From contig JAAHII010000001.1 of assembly GCA_010671905.1 (NCBI GenBank), forward strand, positions 7,216,026 to 7,280,025: a DNA stretch of 64,000 nt, read 5' to 3'. Source of the DNA: Leptolyngbya sp. SIOISBB (GTDB lineage Bacteria; Cyanobacteriota; Cyanobacteriia; Phormidesmidales; Phormidesmidaceae). The position numbers were made by a program, and so were the translations under genes. This document shows, in pieces, positions 52,601 through 63,600 of the stretch. The notes below the pieces were generated by a model. It had not been told where the DNA came from. It worked only from the letters and a program-made list of their open reading frames with translations, and searched no databases. Numbering within the stretch: the first letter of the stretch is position 1; each line of letters starts with the position of its first letter.

Positions 52601-55600
52601 TGGCTAAAACCAAACAGGTTGCGGTTTGACCGGGCTGAATGGACAGCTGATCTCGCTGGGCCACGATCACCGTCTGGGGCAGGTTGAGGTGAGGGGGCGC
52701 GGGATTCAATTGATCCGCCACCGCCACTGGCTGCAGGATAGCCGGGGTAAATCCACTTTCCGCTAGCAAGGTTTGCCATTGGGCTGCCGACAGTAAGGGA
52801 TAGTCGGGACGCAAATCGCGATCGGTGAATTTCCACCAGCCCTCAGTGAGACCAAAAATCAGATCGAGCCAGAGCAGAGGCTGAGTGCTTTCCAGCAGAA
52901 TTAATTCCCCGCCGGGGGCCAGCAGCTCCTGCACATGAGTTAACGTTTGCCGCAGATCCGCCGTGGCATGGAGCACATTCGCTGCGATCACCAGATCAAA
53001 AGGCTGTTGGAATCCTTGTGCGGCAGGCGATCGCTCGATATCCAATAACTCATAGCGCAATCCATCATAGTTCTCAAACCGTTCCCGAGCCTTGGCGAGG
53101 AACAGCGGCGACACATCGGTGAAGACATATTCCCCATTCGGCAGCTGAGGCAGTAGATGAGCTGTTGTTCCCCCCGTACCTGCGCCAATTTCCAAAATGC
53201 GCAGGGGACGAGGCGATCGCGCAATTGCCGCCATCACCACTCGCTGCACCAGCGAATTCATCACCTGTGCCCCGACGGAGGATTCATAGAGACGGGTCAG
53301 GTCACTCAGGTCGCCATACGGAAAGAGCAGCGTCAGGGGATCAATTTCGCCTTGCAGGACAGCCGCCAGGTTTTCGCCACAGCGGCTGAGGAGGGTGAGT
53401 TCGGGTTGTAGATGAGTAGGGGAATGGGGGAGTGGGGGAGTGGGGGTAGGAGAATTTTGAGGGTTGAGGGTTGAATTTTGAATTGAGTCGATCTGAGAAC
53501 TTAAACCTGAGAATTGCTCATAGGGAGACGCTCCGCGAACAAAATTCTCTGCATCTTCCTTCTGTCTTCCTTCTTCTGCCTTGCTTTCGCCTTCTGCTTT
53601 TTCTAAGAGTCGTTGCCAGAGGGCTGCGTGCTGGGGTGGGATGTTGTCAGCTGTGGAAAATTCTCCCAGGGCAGCGATCGCCCGCTTTATGTAGTCCAGG
53701 CTTAGGGCTTCTAGTTCTGGTAAGACGTGCTGATAGGCGGCGACCTCAGGCTGATTGAGTAAGTCGGCAAAGGCGGGAGCAACCTGATGACAGATGGCTG
53801 CCGGTGACAGGAGAAACTCCGCTGGGATCGCGGCCTGCGGGAGAGGCTGGGCCTGCCAATCAATTTGGTAGAGCCAGTCCTGGAACTGAGCAGTTCCCAG
53901 TATTCGATCGGAGGTGGCGGGACGCAGTTTTAATCCGATCAAGGTACCGACGGGCTGACCATCGTTGAGGAAAAGTTGCAGGTTGGCAGTGATGTCGCGA
54001 TCGCCAGGTTGCACCTGAGCATGACACCAAAGCTGGTAATTGGCCTGCACCCAATCAATCCCTGGCTGGATGTGAACTTCAGTGACCCCCGCCGGGAGAT
54101 AGGTATCGGAGCGGGGTTGATCGAGAAAGATCGCCGCCAGACTTTGCAAACAGGCATCCAGCAGCACGGGATGGAGCTGATACACCGCTGCCGTTGAGTG
54201 CAGTACTTCCGGTAATCGCAGCTGACTTAATACCTCAGAATTCCCTTGCCAAAGCTTTTTGATCGCGCGGAAGCGATCGCCATAGGTAACGCCCTGATCG
54301 GCCAGCCGTTGATAACAAGCTTCTACAGCAACGAATTCACCACAGCGAGATTGCAGCTGGGCTAAATCTGCCGTTTTTTCCAACTCTTCTCTAATCACCT
54401 GCCCACTGGCGTGGAGCACCCAGTCGGCGTCAGCCAAGCTGAGAATTTCGAATTGATATAACTGGTCTTCCCTCGGTAGCAGGAGCACCTGAACCGTTTT
54501 GGGCTGGTTGAGCACCAGCGCCTGATGAATGTTGACAGCTTTTAGCGCCAGAGCTTGGTTCGGTTGGGTGAATCGCAGAGCAGCGATCGCCATTTCTATA
54601 AACCCAGCCGCTGGCAACACCACGGCACCAAACACCTGGTGGTCGGCGAGGTAGGCAGGTGTGTCAGCACTAATGTGGCTTTCGAAATGGCGGGTATGGG
54701 TGCGGGGAAGGTTGAGTTGAGTTCCCAAGAGGGGATGAGGAGATGAGGAGATGGGGGGATGGGGGGATGGGGATTTACGTGTATCCGCTTGAGTTGAGTC
54801 AATATCGGCCCAGTAGCGCTGTCGTTGGAAAGGATATGTAGGTAGGGAGACCCGCTGGCTGGGCACAGCCTGGTCTAGGGCCGTCCAGTTAATGGATGTG
54901 CCTGCAACATATAGCTCTCCCAAGCTGGTGAGTAAGGTTTGCCAGTCAGCATCTGGACGTAAACTCGGTAACCACAAAGCTGCGAGTTCCGGCAAACCGA
55001 TCCGCCCCATCGCTAATAAAACGGGTTGGGCTCCAATTTCGATAAAGGTGTTGTAGCCCTGAGTTGCTAACGTTTTCATCCCGGCAGCAAACTGCACTGG
55101 CTGGCGAACGTGGCGCACCCAATAGTCGGCAGTGGCCACCTCGGCAGCAGCGACTTGTCCGGTCACGTTAGACACCAATACTCCTTGAGGCAAGGCGTAA
55201 TTTACCTGATCGGCTACGGCTCGGAACTCCGCCAGCATCGGCTCCATCAGAGCTGAGTGAAAAGCGTGGGAAACATTCAGAGACCGTGTTTTAATCCCTT
55301 GCTCCGTCAACCGGGTCACGACAGATTCCAATGCCTCCAGCTCGCCAGAAATCACTGTTGCTTCTGGCCCGTTCATGGCGGCAAGGGTCACTCCCGCAGG
55401 CAGCAGTTCGGATAGATGCTCAGCCGACGTCATCACTGCCACCATGCCGCCGCCTGCGGGCAATGCCTGCATCAGCCGACCTCGGGCAGCGACCAGTCTC
55501 AGCCCGTCTTCTAGGCTAAAGACTCCGGCCACACAAGCCGCGACGTATTCCCCCAGACTGTGACCCATCACGCCATCCGGTTCAATCCCCCAAGAGCGCC

Positions 55601-57680
55601 AGAGTTGCGCTAAGGCATATTCCAGTGCGAAGAGGGCGGGTTGAGCGAGCTGGGTTTGGTGAAGGGGGTGAGTGTGAGGGTCTGAGGGTGGGTTTTGGTT
55701 CTTCCCCGTTCCCTGTTCCCTGTTCCCTATTCCCTGTTCCCTATTCCCTGTTCCCTGTTCCCTATTCCCTGTTCCCTGTTCCCTGTTCCCTACTCCCTGT
55801 TCCCTATTCCCTGTCTCCCCATAGAGCACGGTCAACAAATCCACGCCTTCTGCGGCTAATATCTCAGCGCACTGGTCGATCGCTTGCCGAAAAATGGGTT
55901 CGGTGTCGTACAGTTCGCGGTCCATGTGGGGGTATTGAGAGCCTTGCCCGGTGAACAGGAAGGCAATTTTGCGGGGAATGCGAGGTGGTGGGGTGAGCGA
56001 GGGGGCGGGTTGATCAGCGATCGCGCGGAGCTGGCTTTGAACGTCCTCTAGGGAGTGAGCCACGATCGCGAGGCGATGGGAGAAGTGCGATCGCGAGTGA
56101 TGCAGACTCCAGCAAATGTCGGCTAACGTTCCCTGGGTCTCGGGCAACCAGTTAGCGTATCTTTGGGCCAGCGATCTCAACGCCACCGCATCCTTTGCCG
56201 CCAGCGTCAGCAACTGCCAGGAACGTTTTGCGCTCTTCGTTCTGCTTCGCGCGGGCCAAGCCCTACGTTCTTCGTTCTTGGCTTTTGGGTCTACTGCTGC
56301 CGCCAAAATTACATGGGCATTCGTGCCGCTAAAGCCGAACGAACTGACTCCGGCAAAGCGGGGTGATTCTCCCGACTGCCAGGGCTGGGGCTGCTGTGTG
56401 ACTTTGACAGGCAACTTGGCCCAAGGGATGTAGGGGCTGGGCTGATGGTAGTGCAGGTGAATCGGCAGAGTTTCATGCTGCATGGCCAGCACAACTTTAA
56501 TCAAACCAGCGATGCCAGCAGCGGCTTCGAGGTGACCAATGTTGGTTTTCACAGAACCGATGTACAGCGGTTCCTCAGGGGTGTGGCTGTCGCCAAAAAC
56601 GGCTCCCAGGGCTCCCACTTCGATCGGGTCACCCAGGGAGGTGCCGGTGCCGTGGGCTTCGATGTAGCTGATTTGATCGGGTTGGATACCAGCTTGTTCC
56701 AGGGCTTGCCGAATCACCGCTTGTTGAGCGGGGCCATTGGGCACGGTCAGTCCGCCGCTGCGACCATCCTGATTAATCGCAGAGCCGCGAATTAGCGCCA
56801 AGACAGTATCGCCATCCGCGATCGCATCGGCTAATCGCTTCAGCACCACCACGCCACCGCCTTCGCCACGAGCAAAACCATCTGCAGCAGCATCAAAGGT
56901 TTTGCAGCGACCATCGGGAGCCAGCATGCGCGCTTGGGAAAAGTTGATGCTGAATTCGGGAGCCAGTAGCCGGTTGACACCCCCAGCGAGGGCTGCATCG
57001 CACTCTCGATTACGTAGGCTCTGGCAGGCCAGATGCACCGCTACTAAAGAGGAAGAGCAAGCGGTATCGACCGCTAAGCTCGGGCCAGTCAACCCCAGGC
57101 TGTAGGACAATCGCCCCGCTGCCGCACTGTGGGAATTGCCCGTTGCCAGATAAGCGTCAATATCTGTCTCCGGTCGCTGTAGCAGGTGTCGCGAATAATC
57201 ATTACTGCTGATGCCCACGAAGACGCCGACGGGATGACCCGACCACTGTTCCGGTACCACGCCCGCGTGTTCCATGGCTTCCCAAGCCACTTCTAGCAGC
57301 AGCCGCTGCTGGGGGTCGAGGCTGACGGCCTCCTTCGGAGCAATGCCGAAAAAGTCCGCATCAAATGCCTGGAGATGATCGATAAAGCCACCATAGCGGG
57401 TAACAATTTTGCCGGTCGTGGCGGGCTCGGGATGGTGATAGGCGTCAGCATCCCAGCGATCGCTGGGCACTTTGGAAATGGCATCTCGTCCCTGGTGTAA
57501 AAGCTGCCAAAAGGCGGCTGGACTATCCGCTCCACCGGGAAAGCGACAGCCTAACCCGACTATGGCGATCGGCTCGGTGCTCGCCTGCTGCAGTTCGGTG
57601 ACTTTGGCCTGCAGTTTTTCGATGGCCTGAAGCGCTCGGGCCATCCGCTGGTTATTTGAGGTGGAGTTGTTGTTAACCAC
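49653..57680 (-). CDS. Reducing type I PKS module KS-AT-DH-MT-ER-KR-ACP
   Basis: A complete 2675-residue module. Rough positions: N-terminal docking coil 1-32; KS 35-455 with DTACSSS, EAHGTGT and NIGHLE; AT 573-910 with GHSLGEY and HAFH (malonyl type); DH 980-1265 with DHQVFG and LLDACLQ; C-methyltransferase 1427-1627 with LEIGAGTGG; ER 1893-2203 with HAAAGGTGM; KR 2260-2493 with TGGLGGLG and LDD (B-type); ACP 2533-2603 with DLGLDSL. It should add an alpha-methylated, fully reduced unit after the upstream module. As there, the KR Tyr is His (GSHVAAN, codon 50469-50471). The start is uncertain: GTG at 57680 follows the upstream stop, and ATG at 57644 is an alternative. The AT carries a roughly 15-unit heptamer insert. 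The stop overlaps the next start as ATGA. No frameshift is visible over 8 kb. Confidence 0.94.
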   Translation of the reverse strand: MVNNNSTSNNQRMARALQAIEKLQAKVTELQQASTEPIAIVGLGCRFPGGADSPAAFWQLLHQGRDAISKVPSDRWDADAYHHPEPATTGKIVTRYGGFIDHLQAFDADFFGIAPKEAVSLDPQQRLLLEVAWEAMEHAGVVPEQWSGHPVGVFVGISSNDYSRHLLQRPETDIDAYLATGNSHSAAAGRLSYSLGLTGPSLAVDTACSSSLVAVHLACQSLRNRECDAALAGGVNRLLAPEFSINFSQARMLAPDGRCKTFDAAADGFARGEGGGVVVLKRLADAIADGDTVLALIRGSAINQDGRSGGLTVPNGPAQQAVIRQALEQAGIQPDQISYIEAHGTGTSLGDPIEVGALGAVFGDSHTPEEPLYIGSVKTNIGHLEAAAGIAGLIKVVLAMQHETLPIHLHYHQPSPYIPWAKLPVKVTQQPQPWQSGESPRFAGVSSFGFSGTNAHVILAAAVDPKAKNEERRAWPARSRTKSAKRSWQLLTLAAKDAVALRSLAQRYANWLPETQGTLADICWSLHHSRSHFSHRLAIVAHSLEDVQSQLRAIADQPAPSLTPPPRIPRKIAFLFTGQGSQYPHMDRELYDTEPIFRQAIDQCAEILAAEGVDLLTVLYGETGNREQGVGNREQGTGNREQGTGNREQGIGNREQGTGKNQNPPSDPHTHPLHQTQLAQPALFALEYALAQLWRSWGIEPDGVMGHSLGEYVAACVAGVFSLEDGLRLVAARGRLMQALPAGGGMVAVMTSAEHLSELLPAGVTLAAMNGPEATVISGELEALESVVTRLTEQGIKTRSLNVSHAFHSALMEPMLAEFRAVADQVNYALPQGVLVSNVTGQVAAAEVATADYWVRHVRQPVQFAAGMKTLATQGYNTFIEIGAQPVLLAMGRIGLPELAALWLPSLRPDADWQTLLTSLGELYVAGTSINWTALDQAVPSQRVSLPTYPFQRQRYWADIDSTQADTRKSPSPHPPISSSPHPLLGTQLNLPRTHTRHFESHISADTPAYLADHQVFGAVVLPAAGFIEMAIAALRFTQPNQALALKAVNIHQALVLNQPKTVQVLLLPREDQLYQFEILSLADADWVLHASGQVIREELEKTADLAQLQSRCGEFVAVEACYQRLADQGVTYGDRFRAIKKLWQGNSEVLSQLRLPEVLHSTAAVYQLHPVLLDACLQSLAAIFLDQPRSDTYLPAGVTEVHIQPGIDWVQANYQLWCHAQVQPGDRDITANLQLFLNDGQPVGTLIGLKLRPATSDRILGTAQFQDWLYQIDWQAQPLPQAAIPAEFLLSPAAICHQVAPAFADLLNQPEVAAYQHVLPELEALSLDYIKRAIAALGEFSTADNIPPQHAALWQRLLEKAEGESKAEEGRQKEDAENFVRGASPYEQFSGLSSQIDSIQNSTLNPQNSPTPTPPLPHSPTHLQPELTLLSRCGENLAAVLQGEIDPLTLLFPYGDLSDLTRLYESSVGAQVMNSLVQRVVMAAIARSPRPLRILEIGAGTGGTTAHLLPQLPNGEYVFTDVSPLFLAKARERFENYDGLRYELLDIERSPAAQGFQQPFDLVIAANVLHATADLRQTLTHVQELLAPGGELILLESTQPLLWLDLIFGLTEGWWKFTDRDLRPDYPLLSAAQWQTLLAESGFTPAILQPVAVADQLNPAPPHLNLPQTVIVAQRDQLSIQPGQTATCLVLATSQDEAEAVITTLEKPGRRVMGVAWSDRYSQLAPDRFILNPLQAKDLQQLWQALTTANTLPTQVIYLASSGETLNPPALERSCSGLLHLVQTLAEVSQPPALYLVTQGVTRPPVMNPAQAPLWGLGRVIALEHPALRCCRLDLDPQSSPQQQRLDLARELDTEPTAATVAYRQAQRWVARLEPVSLSPSLAIPNQHGQDTAFRLAIAAKGTPDALQIQPCPRRFPGPEEIEIRVDAAGLNFIDVLDTLGLLPFERDWLGVECVGTVVTVGDRVTHLQVGDRAMALAAGSFAQYVTVPAILASPRPQGLSTVAAATIPANFLTAYYALVEIAQVQSGERVLIHAAAGGTGMAAVQIALSREAEVFATASPAKWEILKRMGVRQVMHSRTLDFAEAILTATDGAGVDVVFNSLSGEFIPQSLAVLKPQGRFIEIGKRDVWSAEQVAAVQPQVAYHLVDLLSLTQQAPQQIQAMLQALVPLFETGPLQPLPHRVFPMTAAISAFRTMQQAKHVGKIVLKIEGEGKAEGRRQKAEGDSFEFSVLSSQFDAIRNSNLTTQNSSPTPPLPTYLLTGGLGGLGLLMADWLADQAACHLVLISRRSLAEHPPETHTQIQALEAKGAKVTHIQADVAQREQLAAAIAAIDSPIQGVIHAAGVLDDGVLQQLTWKRLESVLAPKAYGAWHLHELTQDQPLEFFVLFSSAASLLGSPGQGSHVAANAFLDALAHHRQALGLPSLSINWGAWSGIGAAAQRQVDQQMQTRGIEAIAPDQGIQILSQLLAQPSEAQVGVVPIRWAQFLRQGWSDAFFERFQPSTPAVQPTADWRVRLQDLPPPQRLSFLTTALQQEVAQVLGRAASQLPDPQLGFFDLGLDSLMAVELKNRLEGQLGTTVSSTAIFEHPTIAALAQHLATVLLPEPLPPPSRGEPELPRRSEVAKRGSPLPISANAPSSPPATLVEPEPSSAPEAPADPVAEELAALERLLNQSS
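50905..51050 (-). repeat. Repeat insert in the ER-KR linker of PKS 2
   Basis: CTTCTGC heptamers ([11 protein letters not shown]), a TTTTGAG snap-back and a GAGTGGGG tract, between KIVLKIEGE and PTYLLTGGLG. Confidence 0.83.
53408..53610 (-). repeat. Repeat insert in the DH-MT linker of PKS 2
   Basis: CTTC-rich units, TTTTGAG-type units and GAGTGGGG units, together adding about 65 residues before LTLLSRCGENLA. Confidence 0.8.
54720..54785 (-). repeat. GATGGGG tract in the AT-DH linker of PKS 2
   Basis: Encodes KSPSPHPPISSSPHPLLG, running directly into the DH start. Confidence 0.7.
55690..55822 (-). repeat. Longest TTCCCTG heptamer array, AT loop of PKS 2
   Basis: About fifteen tandem units of GTTCCCT/ATTCCCT. 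In frame they encode NREQGTG repeats between VLYGETG and HQTQLAQPALF. Because 7 is not a multiple of 3, only changes by three units keep the frame. Confidence 0.92.
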
Positions 57681-57688
57681 AGGATTGC

Positions 57689-60600
57689 CTAGTTCATTAA
57701 GTCTTCGAGATCGGCCAGTTTTTGGTCTAGTTGAGCCGCGAGATCCGCTTCTGCCCAAGGGGGGGCAGTGCTAGCAATATCGGATGTCGCTTGTTGAGAC
57801 TCCGGTTCCGAGCGCATGGGCGCAGCCTGCAGCGGTGCCGTCAACTGCTCAGCCAAATAGTCCAGTAGCCGGTCCACCGTGGGATAGTCGAAGGCCACCG
57901 TAGCGGGTAACGAACAGCCCAGGCTCGCTTGCAGACTATTCTTCAGCTCCATCGCCGTGAGGGAATCCAGACCAAGGTCAAAGAAGCCTGCTTGTCGATC
58001 CAGTTCTTCTGGAGCAAACCCGAGAATCTGACTAATCTGGGTACAAACATGGTCATCTAGCAAGGCCCGCTGCTGCTCTTGGGGCGTCGCTGCCAGCTGC
58101 TGACGGAAAGCTGCCTGTTCCACCTTTGGCGAATGATTTGAGCCAGTTGATCCCGGATCTGAATGGGAATTCTCCTGGCAAAAGTTTTCCAAAAATGGCG
58201 ACTGATAGAGATTGCCCTGGCGCAGCAAGGCTGACCATTCAATGGGCACGATGCCAATTTGTGGGCTGGGCTGGGTCCAGACCTGGGCCAGTTTTTCGAG
58301 TCCCTGCTCAGGTGAGATCAGGTTCACGCCCGGTAGCCCGGTCAGCGCCTGGCCCTGCTGGTACTTCAAGGCTGAGCCGATGTCTGACCAGGCACCCCAG
58401 TTGAGACTGAGCGCCGGTAGCCCGTGCGATCGCCGATAGTGCGCCAGCCCATCTAAAAAGGCATTCGCTGCCGCATGATTAGCCTGTCCCGGTGAACCCA
58501 ACAGAGACGCCGCTGAAGAAAACATGACGAAAAAGTCTAGTGCCATATCTTGCGTGAGCTGGTGCAAATTCCAGGCGCCCTCAACTTTGGGGGCCAGTAC
58601 ATGCTCAAACTGCGGCCACGCTAACCGCTCTAATCGACCATCGCTCAATACCCCCGCCGCATGAATGACGCCTCGCAGTGGCGTCTCCAGGGAAGCGATC
58701 GCCGCTGCCAGCTGATCGCGATCAGCGACATTAGCTTGCAAAACCGTCACCTTGGCCCCCTTGGCCTCTAATGCTCGAACTTGCGATTGTGTAGCAGCTG
58801 AGGTCTCTGCCAGCGATCGCCGACTCAGCAACACCAAGTGACAAGCGCCTTGATCAACAAGCCAGTCAGCCGTGAGCAAGCCCAGCCCCCCGAGACCACC
58901 GGTGATGAGGGTGGTGGGGAGTGGGAGAGTGGGAGAATGGGAGAGTGGGAGGAATGACTCGGGTCTGAGTCCTGGGTTCTGGATTCTGGGTTCTTCCGGT
59001 TCCCGGTTCCCGGTTCCCGGTTCCCTACTTCCTTCTACCTTGACCACAATCTTGCCAACATGCCGCCCTTGCTGCATGGTGCGGAATGCCTGGATAGCTT
59101 CACTGAGAGGGAACGTGGTGTGAGGAATCGGGCGGAGGACACCGGACTCAAACTGCTGATGCAGGATTTGCAGCATGGACTGAATCAAGTCAGGCTGTTC
59201 TTGACAAAGGGCCACTAGGTTGACGGGAAAGTAGGCTTTGTCGGTGGGAATGGACAGGTCACCTGACCCCAGTTCAATAAATCGCCCACCGGGGCGTAAC
59301 ACCTGAAGGCTACGATCGCGGAACTCGCCAGCTAGGGAATTGAGCACGATATCGACGCCGCTTCCCTGAGTTAGAGCCGTAATTTCGTCCGCAAATTCAA
59401 GACTGCGGGAATTAAAGATATGGGTGATGCCGAGCGATCGCAGCGCTTCCCACTTGCTAGGACTCGCCGTTGCGATGATTTCCGCCCCGATCGCTTGAGC
59501 AATCTGAATCGCGGCTTGCCCCACTCCACCCGCTGCCGCATGGATGAGAACGAGATCGCCCGCTTTAAGCTGAGCGCACTCCACCAGGCTGTAGTGAGCA
59601 GTCAGAAAAGCGACCGGAATCGTCGCAGCAGTTTCTAGAGAGAGACCTTCTGAAAGGGGGATCACCATAGCGCGATTGACGGTGACAAACTGGCTAAAGC
59701 TATCGGCGGCAATGCCCATGACCCGCTGCCCGACTGCTAAATCCTGAACCGCATCACCGACTGCGACCACTTCACCCACGCATTCGCAGCCCAGCACGGG
59801 TTCACCCGGATACTGACCCAGCGCTGTCAATACATCACGAAAATTCAGCCCAGTGGCCGCCACTTGAATTTCGACTTCGTCAGCCGCCGGAGAACGACGA
59901 TGGCTGGGCTCAAAGGTAAGATTTGTCAGCACGCCGGGCTCGGAAATCACCAGGCGAACGGGGGCAGCAGTCGTTCCCTCAGCCGGAGTGTAGGGCTGCA
60001 AGCGAGCGACTCGTCGCTGCTGGGATTGCAGGCCAACCTGCTGCTCGGGAGAATCTGCCAGTAACTCTGCAACCAGCGGCTCGACCTCCTCTTCCAGGTC
60101 TACGCAGGTGCAGCGGAGTTCAGGATGTTCGAGAGCAACCGTTTTCGCTAATCCCCACAGCGGCGATCGCGCTAACCCAGCAGGTGTTAGGTGCAGCGGT
60201 GTTGCCCCTGGGGTTACCAGGTAAAGGCGAGGTGCCGGAGTTTGCTGGGTTTGCAGCAGTGCTTGAACCAGATGCAAAGTCCGACGGCAGGTTTCTTGAG
60301 CGATCGCGGGAATGGCCTCGTCTTTTTCAGGTGATGCCGTCAAATAGACCACGCCTTGCCAAGTTGATGCCATTTGCAAAATTTGCAAGAGTTGGGCCTC
60401 TAAACCAGAGACCGACTGATCAAGGAGAAGCGCAGTTTGCAAGTTGCCAGAAGGGGCAAACATAGCGAGCTGGGCCGATTGCCCTTGCTGTTGCAGACTG
60501 TCTGTCAGCAGTTTCCCCATCTCTGCCGATTCGGACAGGATTAGCCAGTTGGCATGGGTCACGGCCGCCGCTGCTGGGTGTTCATCGCGCTGAGCCACGA

Positions 60601-63600
60601 CCACAGCTTGCGGCAGGTCGACGCAGGATTCCAGAGGCTCTGGCTGCAGTACCGTAGCCGTAAATCTACTTTCTGCCAGTAAAGCGCACCATTGGTTCGC
60701 TGCCAGCAGTGGATGATGGGGCCGCAAATCGCGATCAGTAAACTTCCACCAGCCCGCCGTTAAGCCAAAAATCAGATCGAGCCAGACAACGGGTTGCGTC
60801 CCCTCTAGCAGAATCAGCTCACCGCCTGGGGCCAACAGCTCTCGCACATGGGTCAGCGTTTGTCGCAGATCGGCAGTGGCATGCAGAACGTTGGCCGCAA
60901 TCACCAAGTCAAAGGGCTGCTGGAAGCCTTGCTCAGCAGGCGATCGCTCGATATCCAATAGCTCATAACGCACGCCAGGATAGGCCCCAAAGCGCTCTTG
61001 AGCTTGCTTGAGAAACAGCGGTGAAACGTCTGTGAACACATATTCCGCATCCTGCAGCTGGGGCAGCAAATGGGCGGTCGTGCCCCCTGTGCCTGCGCCG
61101 ATTTCCAGAATGCGGAGGGGCCGTTGGGCTTGGGCGATCGCGTTGATCATCGCCCGCTGCACCAACGTATTCATCACCTGAGCGCCTGGCGATCGCTCAT
61201 AGAGCTGCGTCAAGTCGCTGAGATCGCCATTGGGGAATAACAGCGTCAGCGGATCGACTTCTCCCTGGAGCACGGCTGCCAGATTTTCGCCACAGCGGGT
61301 CAAGAGGGCAAGTTCGGGAGAGGGCGGATAAGGGGATGGTTGTTCGTTCTGGGTGATTCGTTCTGGGTGGTTGGATTCTAGGTTCTGGGGTCTGGGTTCT
61401 ATCTGTTCCCTATTCCCTATTCCCTGTTCCCTGTTCCCTTCTACCTTGCTCAGGAGATATTGAAATAACTGCCGTTGCTGGGGTGCGATCGCCAACTGCT
61501 CGTCAAGGCTTTTGGGGGCCAACGTTTTACTCAGGCGGGGTGACCAGCCCAGTTTTTCCAAGGCTTGAGTAATGTAGCTGAGGCTCAGGGCTGCTAGCTG
61601 GGGTTGCCGTGTTTGATAGTCGACAAACGTTGATTGAGCCAGTAACTGAGTAAAGTCGGCAGCTAGGCGATCGCGAATGATTTCTGGCGATCGGAGAAAG
61701 TCTATAGGCTGAGTTGGCAGGGGCTGGGGTTGCCAAGCGACTTGATACAACCAGGTGGTGTCAGGATCAGAGGTGGGCTGTGAGTCGCCCCACAACAGTT
61801 CAGGAGACACCTTCTGCAGGCGTAACCCTTCGATGACAGCGATCGCCGTACCATCGGCTGCCAGCAGCGAGATATCCATCACCGGCTGGGACATGGCCGT
61901 TCCCTGGGGATGCCGTTTGGCATAGATCCATTGCGGGGATTGAGCTGCGTTTGGGTGCAGGCAGAAGCACTGAATCTCGATCGGTAAGTAGGTCGCTGAG
62001 TCGGTTTGTGGCTCCAGGGTAACCCCCGCCAGCTGCAAACCAGCGTCTAACAAAATGGGATGCAGGTGATAGAGCTGCGCGTCGGCGAGTAGCTCATCGG
62101 ATACTTGAATCTGCGCTAAGGCTTCCCCCGCCCCGAGCCAAATCTCTTGAAGCATGCGGAACTGGGGACCGTAAGTGAGTCCCCGCTGCTGGTAAGTGTC
62201 GTAAACCTGATCGGCGGCGATCGACTTTACGAGTTCCTGCTGTTTGTCGGCCAGCGAAAATGGCTTGGCCGGGGGCGTGCCAGGTTCAATCCGACCTTTG
62301 GCATGACGCTGCCAAGTGTCAATTGCAGGGGCAGCGGCGCTAAAGATCTCGAACTCAGCCCCCGCTGCCGATAATTGCGTAACGGCGGTTTGAACAATTA
62401 CGGGCTCCGCTGTGGGTAATCTGAGCGCCTTCAGCAAGGAGACATCGCGCAGCACGGGTGTTGGGTATTGACAGGCATGGGCCGCCGCGATCGCGCCTTC
62501 CAGATACCCGGCAGCAGGCATCACGACGGCACCCAACACCTGATGATCTTTCAGATAGGCGGGCGTATCGGGATGGAGTTGAGCTTGAAAGTATCGCGCT
62601 GTGGTTCCGGCCAGAGGTAAGGGGGCGCCAAGCAGAGGATGAAGGGGAGAAGTGGGGGCGTAGGGGAGTGGGGGAGTGGGGGAGTGGGGGAGTTCGACCC
62701 AATAGCGCTGGTGCTGGAAGGGATAGTTAGGCAACTTGACCATTTGCCGGGGATGCGATCGCTCGCAGCCAGCCCAGTCAATCGTGGCCCCTGCCACATA
62801 GAGTTTGCCGAGACTCGTCAGTAGGGTTTGCCAATCGGCATCGGGGCGCAGGCTGGGCAACCACAGAGCCTCGATTGCAGGCAAACAAGCTTGGCCCATA
62901 GCCGCCAGTACAGGTTTCGGGCCAATTTCGATAAAGGTGTCGTAGTGTTCTGCCGCTAACGTGGCCATCCCGGCGGCAAACTGCACCGGCTGGCGAACGT
63001 GATTGACCCAATAGTCAGCGCTGGCAACCTCGGCGGTGAGGGGTCGCCCCGTGACGTTGGACACCAGAACTATCTGAGGTGAGGCATAGTTCACCTGATT
63101 CGCCACGACTTCGAACTTCGCCAGCATCGGTTCCATCAGAGCGGAGTGAAAAGCATGAGAAACCTCCAGTACCTTGGTTTTGATGCCTTGTTCTGTCAAC
63201 AGGGCCACGACAGATTCTAAGGCTGCCAGTTCGCCAGAAATCACCGTTGCTGCCGGGCCATTGATGGCGGCGATCGCGACCCCTTCTGGCAGTATTCCAG
63301 ATACTTGCTCAGCAGCGGCCCTCACCGCGACCATGCCACCCCCGGCCGGTAAGGCCTGCATCAAGCGACCGCGGGCCGCTACTAGCCGCAGTCCGTCTTC
63401 CAGAGAAAAGACTCCGGCCAGGCAAGCCGCCACGTACTCGCCAATACTGTGACCTAGGACGCCGTCGGGTTCAATGCCCCAGGAAAGCCAAAGCTGAGCG
63501 AGGGAGTATTCCAGGGCGAAGAGGGCGGGTTGGGTATAGGCGGTGGGGTGGATGGGGAGATGGGGAGATAGGGAGATGGGGAGATGGGAAGGGTTTTCTC

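Noticed and set aside
55690-55822. Regular short repeats that could suggest a CRISPR array
   Set aside because: They are 7-base tandem units without spacers, in frame inside an AT domain, with no cas genes nearby.
47120-63160. Methylmalonyl-specific AT domains as the source of methyl branches
   Set aside because: All four AT domains have GHS(I/L)G and HAFH or HGFH, which indicate malonyl-CoA. The branches should come from the C-methyltransferase domains.
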